Below are positions 16,309 through 24,355 of a stretch of DNA of 64,000 nt, in pieces; within the stretch, counting starts at the first letter, position 1, and the number at the start of each line of letters is the position of its first letter. A program made the position numbers and the translations under genes. The notes beneath the pieces were generated by a model. It made no database searches. It was not told where the DNA came from and was given only the letters and a program-made list of their open reading frames with translations. Where the stretch lies: IMG/VR virus record IMGVR_UViG_3300033148_007360, positions 1-64,000 of that record. One strand, written 5' to 3'. This DNA is from a virus.

Positions 16309-16515
16309 TCACCCCAAGAGCACTCTTGGAGAAAATTCCGAGCAAGTTGACTCCGAAGTCACTCGGCGACTCTCCCAATACCTCCTCGTGTCATCCTTGA
16401 AAGTAGTCTCCGGGAGAACCGCACCCTTGCCGCAACAAAGCACTCCGTATTTGTATACGACGTGCTTGCAGTTTTTGCATACTCTTAAATACCTGTCATC
16501 ACCCACGTTCGTCAT
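16309..16515 (-). CDS. Small zinc-binding protein
   Basis: 68 residues from ATG 16515. CKNC and CC knuckles and a C-terminal Cys (STCSEF) suggest zinc binding. Overlaps the TSCPD-domain gene. No known family. Confidence 0.5.
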   Translation of the reverse strand: MTNVGDDRYLRVCKNCKHVVYKYGVLCCGKGAVLPETTFKDDTRRYWESRRVTSESTCSEFSPRVLLG

Positions 16516-16882
16516 AGTCACCCCTAACAACTCCTTGTAATATCTCCCCAAACCAATCAAGGCAGGATGCCGGGCCTCCAACAGACTGCGCAGGACAACT
16601 TATTCCATGAAAAAGCTTGATAACTCTGCTCGCATCCATACCATCCTGCAACGATTTGCTGATAACACCAGCCAACCCATCAAATACAGACCTCCTGCAA
16701 TCTCCACCCTTACCAACTGTTATAAAAACCTCAACGGGCCGCCGACAATCCTCCGGGTCAACCGACACCCGGAAAAAGAACGAGAACGGCTCCCCTCCCT
16801 CCCGACAATAAAATTTACGCCGGAACGTGAGAGTCGGCAGCACATCGGGGCGATCAAAACTGCGGGGCCGAGAGTTTATCAA
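16499..16882 (-). CDS. Orphan TSCPD-domain protein (NrdJ C-terminal-like)
   Basis: 127 residues, probable TTG start after GGGGAG. PVEVFITVGKGGDCRRS, then DGLAGVISKSLQDGM, then IKLFHGISCP is the TSCPD domain found at the C-terminus of adenosylcobalamin-dependent (class II) ribonucleotide reductases. Here it stands alone, and no reductase catalytic domain occurs in the window. It may bind a partner reductase or have another role. Confidence 0.7.
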   Translation of the reverse strand: MINSRPRSFDRPDVLPTLTFRRKFYCREGGEPFSFFFRVSVDPEDCRRPVEVFITVGKGGDCRRSVFDGLAGVISKSLQDGMDASRVIKLFHGISCPAQSVGGPASCLDWFGEILQGVVRGDYDERG

Positions 16883-17177
16883 CTGTCTCCCCGCTATCGT
16901 TTAACACATAAGCTTTTGTATCAAAGACGCCCACCTGCCGGACGCCATACTGATCTTCATACTCAACCCTGACACCCAAATGAGTCAACGTGTTAGGATG
17001 TTTTGTTATAACTCGTATACTCAGTTGCTCGGCCCCCTCAGAAATAAACTTGGATATGTCCGTAACCTCCCAATCAAGCCAAGACCCCACATCCACCTCC
17101 CTCCACTTTGTTTCCCTCCGCTCACTTCCATCCGGTAGCTGTATCACATTCTCTCCAGTCGCTATTTTCAGATGCAT
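16854..17177 (-). CDS. Unknown protein behind leader element B
   Basis: 107 residues; ATG 17177 follows AAAGGAGA. Beta-rich composition (WREVDVGSWLDWEV, LGVRVEYEDQYG). Overlaps the TSCPD gene by 29 bases. Could be a small virion or accessory protein; unrecognised. Confidence 0.55.
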   Translation of the reverse strand: MHLKIATGENVIQLPDGSERRETKWREVDVGSWLDWEVTDISKFISEGAEQLSIRVITKHPNTLTHLGVRVEYEDQYGVRQVGVFDTKAYVLNDSGETVDKLSAPQF

Positions 17178-17198
17178 GCTGTCTCCTTTCCTCTCACA

Positions 17199-17275
17199 AA
17201 GCTCATATTTGAATTATGCAGCGCTTTCCATCCTTAAGGGGGTTATATACCCTCCGAAAACAATAAAGATGGCTT
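17199..17275 (-). repeat. Structured leader element, copy B
   Basis: The most degenerate of five copies. On the plus strand it starts AAGCTCATATTTGAATT, then AGCGCTTTCC, then hairpin AAGGGGG-TTATAT-ACCCTCC, and ends ATGGCTT. It lies 22 bases upstream of the 17177 start codon. Confidence 0.6.
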
Positions 17276-17295
17276 AGAACGAAAACATAGCCCTC

Positions 17296-17781
17296 TTACC
17301 GCCATTCCATTCCTATCACCCAATACCCCTCAGTATACAACAAATTTTCATCAATTTCAACCCCCGTGAGCGATTCCCAGACGGACTTCTTCGCATCCCG
17401 TTCCTCCCCAGTTAGTATCACCCTAAACTGCGATCCCCTTTCGTCATCAGTGGACAAGGCCACAGTAGGATAAAAACCTTTTGACATTGCAGTGAATAAC
17501 GCCTTGACCGCATCCCTATTCACAATAACAAGTTCCGGCAACCGCTGGCAAAAGAACTCCACAAGAAAAGAGTGAAGACTCTTGCCCGGCGTCTGGACTA
17601 AAGTCGTGTACCCCAACTCACTCTGTCCTTCGTACAACCGAGACACGTCATAGTTCCTGGAGACACACGCATAAATTCTACTCTCTTGGCTCGACCATAA
17701 CCTCCGCATTGTCCCACCGGACTTACCCACTAAATCCTCCGGTGAGTCCGCTACAACTAATCCAGTCTCACACTTAATCAT
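17296..17781 (-). CDS. Unknown protein downstream of HU-like gene
   Basis: 161 residues, alpha/beta composition, no motif recognised. Overlaps the HU-like gene by eight bases, so co-expressed with the terminase operon. Confidence 0.5.
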   Translation of the reverse strand: MIKCETGLVVADSPEDLVGKSGGTMRRLWSSQESRIYACVSRNYDVSRLYEGQSELGYTTLVQTPGKSLHSFLVEFFCQRLPELVIVNRDAVKALFTAMSKGFYPTVALSTDDERGSQFRVILTGEERDAKKSVWESLTGVEIDENLLYTEGYWVIGMEWR

Positions 17782-18085
17782 TGCTTTTACCTAAAATATC
17801 CTGAACAGCGTGTTTCACTCTACGACCAAGAGACCATCCTGGCTTGAACCCAACTTTTACAACAAGGCAACTATCCGAAGATGCCTTAGCAAACCCTCCA
17901 GGATTCAACATATAAGACGTTACAAAAAACTTACCAAATTCCTCCAACCTAACCTCTGATGCCACCTCCAATGACTTTGTAATAACCTCCAAAAACTCCC
18001 GTATCACGGTGCGGGCAGTGTCCACATCAACACCCGTCCTTCTGGATACTTCAAAAACCACTTCCTTCTCCGTCACTCTCAACAA
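17774..18085 (-). CDS. HU/IHF-family DNA-binding protein
   Basis: 103 residues; consecutive TTG starts follow AGGAG. TEKEVVFEVSRRTGVDVDTA, FLEVITKSL, LEEFGKFFV and GFKPGWSLGRRV align with HU/IHF. The DNA-intercalating arm is shortened and divergent. Such a protein bends DNA; next to the large terminase, a packaging or compaction role is plausible. Confidence 0.7.
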   Translation of the reverse strand: MLRVTEKEVVFEVSRRTGVDVDTARTVIREFLEVITKSLEVASEVRLEEFGKFFVTSYMLNPGGFAKASSDSCLVVKVGFKPGWSLGRRVKHAVQDILGKSND

Positions 18086-18091
18086 GCTCCT

Positions 18092-20029
18092 CTAATTCTC
18101 AAAAAGTTTATCAAGATCATCCGCAGAGCGTAAGCGATCAGTCGCAGGCGGAAGTCTAGGCTCAGCACTACCCACCTTCTTATCATCGTAGAACTCGGCC
18201 AACGACCCTGTAACAGCATCCCACAAATCCTTAGACCCACCGCGGGGCTTATCTATCTTACCATTTGGTAACGTAATGACTCCCCCGACTTCCTCCTCAT
18301 AAGGCTCATACGGATAAGTTGAAATAAGTCCGTAGCAAATCAAGTCCCGATGAGCGCCGGAGTATTCCGGGTGCCCATCAACCGACCTAAGCAACACACG
18401 CTGAAACCCGGCCTTCCTCAACGTTTGCCTCGGCTGCCCGCTCTCAAACCTGTCAAAAGACACCGACCGGATTGGATACCCGATTGAACGCAAGTACAGA
18501 ATAAAATCAACAACTTTCCCGAGATCAATCTCATCTCCGGGTGGATTCACAATCCGTAGCATGAAATCTATAAAGTAAGTCTGCCGCTTTACCACAGTCT
18601 TAACATCCCCCTTGAACGTCTCCACTTGACGTAAACCCCCCTCGCAGGTCGCGGCTATCCCGGCAGCACATTTGTTCAAGGCCAAATCCACATGAATCGA
18701 GCGGTAACTCTCAGGATAATACACCGGCTTATATCTACTTGACTCTGGAGTTGGTTTCCGAAGAATCGCATCGGTAAGAAAATAATCGGACAAAGACACA
18801 TCGGAATCCACCCCCAGCACAGCCTCCATAACACTAAACGGATGTTCGCGAGAGTTATCAATACACTGATACAATTTCCCCGGAGGAACTAATTTGCTTT
18901 TACCGTGAGTACTCACTCCAGCCAAATCCCGGAGAGCCGAATCAGTATCGAACTCAAACCTGTCCCAGAATCTCATGGGAACACTTACGATTTTCCTGTC
19001 AGTTCCCTCCGGCAGCCTGTCCCTCCGCTTCGTAACCACGGACGGCCTGTTACCATCCCCCACAACCACCCAAAACACTTTGTTGTCATCCCCAGTCTCA
19101 GGCTTTACATCCCATAAAGAATAGCGGCTCTCATAAACGTAACGTTTATTTCCCAACTTTTCCGCAATGACATCCATAAAACTCTTTTCCTCACGTGCAG
19201 ATGAAGCCAAGCAGAATAAACCCGGAATCCCGCCCGCTGCACTACCAAAGCGAGAAACCGACCTGTCTAAAGACTGCTGAAACAAGAAAAACATCTGATC
19301 TTCCTCGATGGACAGCCTCCGTGCATCCCCCTCTTTCCCGAAATTGGCCTCATCCAACAGTCCCCCAAACAGGTCTTCCCCAAATACAGACACAGCGCTA
19401 GCACCAACAGCAATACCTATATTAGACGGAAGGCCGAGATACCTATCAACCTCGTCGTCAACAGTAAACTTCAAGTCGCAGAAAAACGGTGAATTCTTCA
19501 GTAACCTCCGAATCCTGTCATAATCCACGTCCTCCGCCCTGTACTTGAAGACGTTAAACAGGCCGAAAACCATCCTGCTCCCAGACCATAAACCGTAAAA
19601 CCCAGCCGGGTCATGCATCAGGCACAAGCGACAAATCTTATAGAGAAGTGCAATAAGGCTAACGGTAGTTTTCCCGATACCAATAGCTCCCCCAAGAAGC
19701 CATATATAATACCCCGAACTGAGAACCGTCAACAACTCATTCTTCCACTTAGGAAAAATAGCTCTGGAAAAAGTACCTAAGTAATACGGATCTTCAAGAA
19801 ACTGTCTTGGAGTGGGAGGTGGACGCTTGAAGTCCTCCTCCCAAAGTCTACCAAGCAAAGCAGAGTCAGACAGCAGGCTCTCATTGGAAATCAGCTCTCT
19901 AACCACATCCCTCAAGTCCTTCGGAAGATCAAGGAAGGGTTGAAGGCTGTTTCCCCGAAGCCCCCTGATTGCCTCTACTACTTGTTCATTTCGTACACCC
20001 TCAGGACTCATCTTCCTCAACTTCTTCAT
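18092..20029 (-). CDS. Terminase large subunit
   Basis: 645 residues. ATPase: Walker A GGAIGIGKTT (113-122), Walker B with Asp227-Glu228 (GLLDEAN). RNase-H-type nuclease: Asp448 (HVDLALNK), Asp526 (VSFDRFESG) and Asp601/Asp604 (SKDLWDAV). It drives DNA translocation into the prohead and cuts concatemers. It overlaps the putative small subunit by about 29 bases. The portal is 24 kb away. Confidence 0.9.
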   Translation of the reverse strand: MKKLRKMSPEGVRNEQVVEAIRGLRGNSLQPFLDLPKDLRDVVRELISNESLLSDSALLGRLWEEDFKRPPPTPRQFLEDPYYLGTFSRAIFPKWKNELLTVLSSGYYIWLLGGAIGIGKTTVSLIALLYKICRLCLMHDPAGFYGLWSGSRMVFGLFNVFKYRAEDVDYDRIRRLLKNSPFFCDLKFTVDDEVDRYLGLPSNIGIAVGASAVSVFGEDLFGGLLDEANFGKEGDARRLSIEEDQMFFLFQQSLDRSVSRFGSAAGGIPGLFCLASSAREEKSFMDVIAEKLGNKRYVYESRYSLWDVKPETGDDNKVFWVVVGDGNRPSVVTKRRDRLPEGTDRKIVSVPMRFWDRFEFDTDSALRDLAGVSTHGKSKLVPPGKLYQCIDNSREHPFSVMEAVLGVDSDVSLSDYFLTDAILRKPTPESSRYKPVYYPESYRSIHVDLALNKCAAGIAATCEGGLRQVETFKGDVKTVVKRQTYFIDFMLRIVNPPGDEIDLGKVVDFILYLRSIGYPIRSVSFDRFESGQPRQTLRKAGFQRVLLRSVDGHPEYSGAHRDLICYGLISTYPYEPYEEEVGGVITLPNGKIDKPRGGSKDLWDAVTGSLAEFYDDKKVGSAEPRLPPATDRLRSADDLDKLFEN

Positions 20030-20564
20030 CCACTCCCTTTATCGAATCCTCGATAGCTGCCAGCGCCCCCCTGACCAGCTCTCGCTCTGAAGGGGATAAA
20101 GAGCGAAAGTGTCTCAACTCCTCCGGTTCGTCATTCTCTTTATTCTCTCCAACAACCTCGCCTTCAATAACTAAAGCTCCCCTTGCCGCCTGCCGCCGCA
20201 GGGATTCGATCTCACTACGCATTTTCAACGTCTGCCGCTGATTATCTATATGCTCCTTTAAACCTTTTAATATCACACCATAGGCCCGCACCACATCTGA
20301 ATACTCCGCATTTTCTATTCGGCTCGGACAAGTCAAAAAATCTTCCATCCGACTGGCAGCGCCCAGCATTCTTTCCACCCTCTCTATCTGAACCATAGCA
20401 GCAGCTATTAAGGAAACCTCCAACTTAGCCTCGTAGTTCTTTAATACGAACCTCACAGCATCCCTGGCACGCTCCACATCGGACTCTTTATTTGAAACGA
20501 CTCTGGCAATCACCCTTAAAGCGTCAACAGCCGTCCCGTCAAACTTTCTCTCATCACCGCTCAT
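20001..20564 (-). CDS. Putative terminase small subunit
   Basis: 187 residues, strongly helical, with charged N-terminus (ERARDAVRFVLKNYEAKLE) and very acidic C-terminus (DEEVEEDES). The call rests on size, helicity and overlap with the large subunit. No clear HTH seen. Confidence 0.5.
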   Translation of the reverse strand: MSGDERKFDGTAVDALRVIARVVSNKESDVERARDAVRFVLKNYEAKLEVSLIAAAMVQIERVERMLGAASRMEDFLTCPSRIENAEYSDVVRAYGVILKGLKEHIDNQRQTLKMRSEIESLRRQAARGALVIEGEVVGENKENDEPEELRHFRSLSPSERELVRGALAAIEDSIKGVDEEVEEDES

Positions 20565-20953
20565 CTAACCACATCCACCTTCAACCTCAAAGTCTCTTCA
20601 AAATACTCTTTAACCGCCTTGTATATCTTTCTTATTCCCGCTTCGGACAGAGAAAAATGACTAGCTAAATCAGCAACGACCTCACTCTCCGTATCCTTAC
20701 CCTCGTGTAACTTCACCCTGGAATAAATGGTAACATCCCTAGCAGCCCTCTCTAAAATATTCCTCGACGGAACCCGAAACTCACACCCCGAAAAAATATC
20801 CAAAAAATCCATCAATTTCTCTTTCCCGAATACTTCGTACAACTCCGGCAGTAACGAGAACTCGTCAAGGTAATATAAATAAACCATCACAGCATCCAAT
20901 TGGCTCCGAGTAACCGGATTCACCAGCAGCAGTTTTTGATCACCCTTCTTCAC
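20561..20953 (-). CDS. Helical protein with C-terminal HTH (sigma region 4-like?)
   Basis: 130 residues. GTG 20953 is chosen because it overlaps the upstream stop (GTGA) and follows GGGAG. A C-terminal HTH-like segment (VVADLASHFSLSEAGIRKIYKAV) suggests DNA binding. Translationally coupled to the sigma-region-2-like gene; together they could form a two-subunit transcription factor. Position just upstream of the terminase genes matches late regulators in other phages. Confidence 0.5.
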   Translation of the reverse strand: MKKGDQKLLLVNPVTRSQLDAVMVYLYYLDEFSLLPELYEVFGKEKLMDFLDIFSGCEFRVPSRNILERAARDVTIYSRVKLHEGKDTESEVVADLASHFSLSEAGIRKIYKAVKEYFEETLRLKVDVVR

Positions 20954-21549
20954 AGAGACTCCCGCAGATTTAACAATGTCATGCGGTAGGTAGCAACAAC
21001 CCACTCCCGCAAAAACTTTACTATACCTATATCAATTCTATAGAATTTAGATAAATACTTTACCTGCCCGTCCGCAATTGATCCATTATTCAACATGCCA
21101 AATAATGCTGCTGTGGCACTCCAGTACGGATCTCGAAATCTTATTCTCGACAGCACTTCATCCCGAACAACAGAACCCAGCTCACGGAGAAAAACATAAT
21201 CTATAGCAGTTGCCGGACTATATCCCTTATCATACGTCTCCAGCTCATACTGCTCTGGCACATCAATCCGGTTCTTACCCATAACACGATATACAGCAGC
21301 AATTGTAACCTTCGACAAATAAGCCTCTAGCCCCTCCTCCCGCTCAAAATATAATCTGTTACTGCCCATAACCCGAGTATATACTTGTATAAACGATTCC
21401 TGAACCACATCATCCCTAAGATGGAGTGCCACCTCTTTGGGTACCCTCGACTTTATAAACCGAAACAAATCACCGGCAAATTCATCCACCCGCTCCGAAA
21501 CTTCACCGCTGTTTATTATCTCCAACAGTCTTGACACATCAACCGTCAC
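20950..21549 (-). CDS. Sigma-factor-like protein (region 2 resemblance)
   Basis: 199 residues. Residues about 38-100 resemble ECF sigma region 2: LRDDVVQESFIQVYTRV, then GLEAYLSKVTIAAVYRVMGK. The C-terminal part (GQVKYLSKFYRIDIGIVKFL) may be a weak region 4. It could direct host RNA polymerase to phage promoters. GTG start follows AGGGGG. Confidence 0.6.
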   Translation of the reverse strand: MTVDVSRLLEIINSGEVSERVDEFAGDLFRFIKSRVPKEVALHLRDDVVQESFIQVYTRVMGSNRLYFEREEGLEAYLSKVTIAAVYRVMGKNRIDVPEQYELETYDKGYSPATAIDYVFLRELGSVVRDEVLSRIRFRDPYWSATAALFGMLNNGSIADGQVKYLSKFYRIDIGIVKFLREWVVATYRMTLLNLRESL

Positions 21550-22096
21550 AACCCAACATCCCCCTTACAGCACGCCTCCGAGCAAACTCCGCCAAACAAC
21601 ACGCATCAACAATCCCCTGATGCGCCTTCGTCCTCCGGCTCCCTTGATTAGCTAACGTGAAATCAACGCCTGGAAACAGTCTCTTCGCAACCTGAACCGC
21701 GGAACTCTTCGGATCGCTCTTGTCCATCCCCTGCAATATCTCTTTTTGCCATACTCGCGGGGTTACCAGCTCAAACGAAACTTCATTTGCTACCAGCAGC
21801 CCCTGCCATATACCGAACCCGGTACCGAAAGAAAACATGCTGGTAACACCCTGTCCGGGAAAAGCATGCACCTTCTCATAAGCGCAAAACACCCGGAAAT
21901 CCACGGACAACCTCTTGACTATATCATTCATCTTAGAAATATCGTACTCCTGCCTCTTTTTCTTTCCACTACTCACCTGAATAACAGGAGTTGGCTCATA
22001 GTAGATAAACCCACCATCCGTAAAACCAAACACCCCACCAGTAAGCCCCGGATCAATGCCGACATACATCACAGATTTACCCTGCTCTCTATCCAT
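21539..22096 (-). CDS. RuvC-like Holliday-junction resolvase
   Basis: 185 residues from ATG 22096. RNase-H-fold acidic motifs: YVGIDPGLTGG (catalytic Asp), AYEKVHAFPGQG (Glu) and GIVDACCLAEF (Asp). Likely debranches recombination and replication junctions before packaging, consistent with its position just before the terminase genes. Overlaps both neighbours. Confidence 0.8.
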   Translation of the reverse strand: MDREQGKSVMYVGIDPGLTGGVFGFTDGGFIYYEPTPVIQVSSGKKKRQEYDISKMNDIVKRLSVDFRVFCAYEKVHAFPGQGVTSMFSFGTGFGIWQGLLVANEVSFELVTPRVWQKEILQGMDKSDPKSSAVQVAKRLFPGVDFTLANQGSRRTKAHQGIVDACCLAEFARRRAVRGMLGCDG

Positions 22097-22796
22097 CACT
22101 CCGTCCCACGTAACTACTTGGCACTACAGCCACGATTTGATACCTATCCCCCTTGCGAACCACAGACCACCCCTTTTCAATAGCTTTTTTACTTGAATAC
22201 CAGTTTAGCCTGTCCCGCACAAGCGGAGGAGAAAAAGATGTATCCGGTGACTTGGCAGCTTCAAGCAGTTCCCCATAACTCCTCGGCTGAAGTAAATACT
22301 TGTGAAACGTCGTGGATGGTGCCTTTCCACGCCACAGTTTAGATATTGGCACTAATCTGTAACTAGATGGCAAAGAACCCTCATCCTTCACTTTCGCACC
22401 AACCTGTATACCCTCCACTGTTATAATGTCCTTCACTAGAGATTCACCCGAATCGAGAGCAACATCGTCAAAAGTGAGTTTTTGATCATCTTCAGCCGTA
22501 CTATCATGAGAGGTCTTCAATTTACTCAGTTCCGACTGAAAAACCTTATCAAGCGTTAAGAGTTCTTTGAACAAGCCCGGCACCGTCCTCTTTTCCCGGT
22601 TCATGTCACCAACAGCCCTCAGAACGGAAGCACTTTTAAGAGACAATTCTCCCGTCTCATGATGATGATTGGCAATTGCCTCTATCAACCGCTCTAAAAC
22701 CTTCATTGAAGCAAAAGAATACCGCCTGCAAGTGTTTTCCAAAGAACTGGCCAATCCTGTCCTCTCCAAAATGGCTTTTACATCCTCGTACTGCAT
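22089..22796 (-). CDS. Unknown protein
   Basis: 235 residues, helical N-terminal half (MKVLERLIEAIANHHHETGEL) and a mixed C-terminal half with aromatic-rich segment NWYSSKKAIEKGW. Overlaps the DNA methylase by 19 bases and the resolvase by eight. No family recognised. Confidence 0.5.
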   Translation of the reverse strand: MQYEDVKAILERTGLASSLENTCRRYSFASMKVLERLIEAIANHHHETGELSLKSASVLRAVGDMNREKRTVPGLFKELLTLDKVFQSELSKLKTSHDSTAEDDQKLTFDDVALDSGESLVKDIITVEGIQVGAKVKDEGSLPSSYRLVPISKLWRGKAPSTTFHKYLLQPRSYGELLEAAKSPDTSFSPPLVRDRLNWYSSKKAIEKGWSVVRKGDRYQIVAVVPSSYVGRSDG

Positions 22797-24142
22797 GACG
22801 CTCCTATCCTTTCTTTAGCGATTCTAAAGTATCCCTCATCCTTCTCTATACCGAAAAAAGTAAACCCAAGTTCAGCACAGGCCATTCCTGTCGTACCAGA
22901 ACCCATAAACGGGTCTAACACTATTCCTCCCGGCGGGGTTATGAGTTGTACCAGATATTTCACGAGTTTAAGAGGCTTTACCGTGGCGTGATTGTTCGTC
23001 GCCCCATTCAACCCCCGATTCCGTTCTTTTTTTGACGCCTTTGCACAATAATAGACTTTTTGTTGCTGTTCTGAATACAGAGGAATTTGTTTGTAAAAAC
23101 GGGAAGCTCCACCTATATCCCCAAACCCGCCCAAGCTTTGAGGTTTATAACCTTCTTTATATTTTCCATATATATACGGATTCGGTGCCGCTTTTTGGCT
23201 TGCCTCACCCGTACCACCGCTTGACCTACTTACACCGCTTTGCTTGTCTAGTGTAGTACATGGACAATTTCCATCCACATGTTTACCGCTCCCCTCTTTT
23301 CCCTCACAAGTACACCCAAGAATAATATTTGCAGGCCAACGGCCCTTATTATGGGGTTTCTGCCTGTGCTCCGACAAGGGAGCATTCGATTGACTCTTTC
23401 CTGCAAAATTGCCTGTGCGACCCGAACCGCCACCCGGAACCATTTCTATAGATTCGATGCGACTTGCATCTATATTTATCCCTCCCGTCCCCCATTTCAA
23501 AACATTCCAAGCCACTGAAAAACCCTTCTCAAGAGGCTTTCTTGCAAGCAAAATCGGCTCGTGTGCAGGTTTCAACGCCGTACCCCACCCATCCCATTGC
23601 TTTGCTTTATCAGACGCTGGCGCGGTAATTTGAGCTGCCCGAAACCGAGCGTCTTCTCTGTGCCCATATAACCCTCCACCTCCACCATACTTGCCACCCC
23701 CACCAGGCGACAAATGATAACCGGGCGTATCCAGCTTATCTCCAATAATTTGTCCCTTTTCGCCCTTCACCTTATCAATAGCTTTTGATATATTATGGGA
23801 TTTTGGAAAACCTGACCCGTAAACCCACATAATCGTATCCCTTATCTCAAATCCGATATCTTCAACAGCGCTCGCCAACCTGTGAAACGTCCGCGTACCC
23901 CCAAATACCAATATATGCGCACCGGGCTTCAAAACCCTGTAAACCTTTTCCAACCACATCCGATGCCATGATTGCATCTTCTGTCCCTCATTATCCCCCG
24001 GCAATTCCTTGTGCTGCGAATCAAATGGTAAATTCATAAAATTCAGTAGATACGGCGGGTCGGTTACGACCGCATCAATGGAATCCACCGCGAAGTTGTC
24101 GAGAGTCTTTAAGCAATCTCCATGAATTAACTTGACCTTCAT
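22778..24142 (-). CDS. DNA methyltransferase (N6-adenine or N4-cytosine)
   Basis: 454 residues. TDPPY (27-31) comes first and FMGSGTT (412-418) last, the beta-class order. The roughly 300 intervening residues contain a Gly-rich segment and a C-x-C region that may be the target-recognition domain. Free-standing, with no restriction endonuclease beside it, so likely protective. Confidence 0.8.
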   Translation of the reverse strand: MKVKLIHGDCLKTLDNFAVDSIDAVVTDPPYLLNFMNLPFDSQHKELPGDNEGQKMQSWHRMWLEKVYRVLKPGAHILVFGGTRTFHRLASAVEDIGFEIRDTIMWVYGSGFPKSHNISKAIDKVKGEKGQIIGDKLDTPGYHLSPGGGGKYGGGGGLYGHREDARFRAAQITAPASDKAKQWDGWGTALKPAHEPILLARKPLEKGFSVAWNVLKWGTGGINIDASRIESIEMVPGGGSGRTGNFAGKSQSNAPLSEHRQKPHNKGRWPANIILGCTCEGKEGSGKHVDGNCPCTTLDKQSGVSRSSGGTGEASQKAAPNPYIYGKYKEGYKPQSLGGFGDIGGASRFYKQIPLYSEQQQKVYYCAKASKKERNRGLNGATNNHATVKPLKLVKYLVQLITPPGGIVLDPFMGSGTTGMACAELGFTFFGIEKDEGYFRIAKERIGASCSTRM

Positions 24143-24355
24143 CTAGCCCCCGCTCGACTCGGTAGTATACATTTGACATGCAGGACAATAGTGACAACAA
24201 AATTCCGTAGCCACCCACCCCGTCTTAATAAATCCAGCTATATACTCATAAGGATAAGCAATAGGATTGGGAACCGATAACTCCATTTTAGCACCACACC
24301 TATCACAATAAACATCGTATTTTTGTATATGCTCCACGGACATTTCTTTCAGCAT
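24143..24355 (-). CDS. Small zinc-ribbon protein
   Basis: 70 residues; CDRC and CPAC knuckles about 40 residues apart plus CC. ATG overlaps the end of the Mre11-Rad50 gene. No specific family. Confidence 0.55.
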   Translation of the reverse strand: MLKEMSVEHIQKYDVYCDRCGAKMELSVPNPIAYPYEYIAGFIKTGWVATEFCCHYCPACQMYTTESSGG

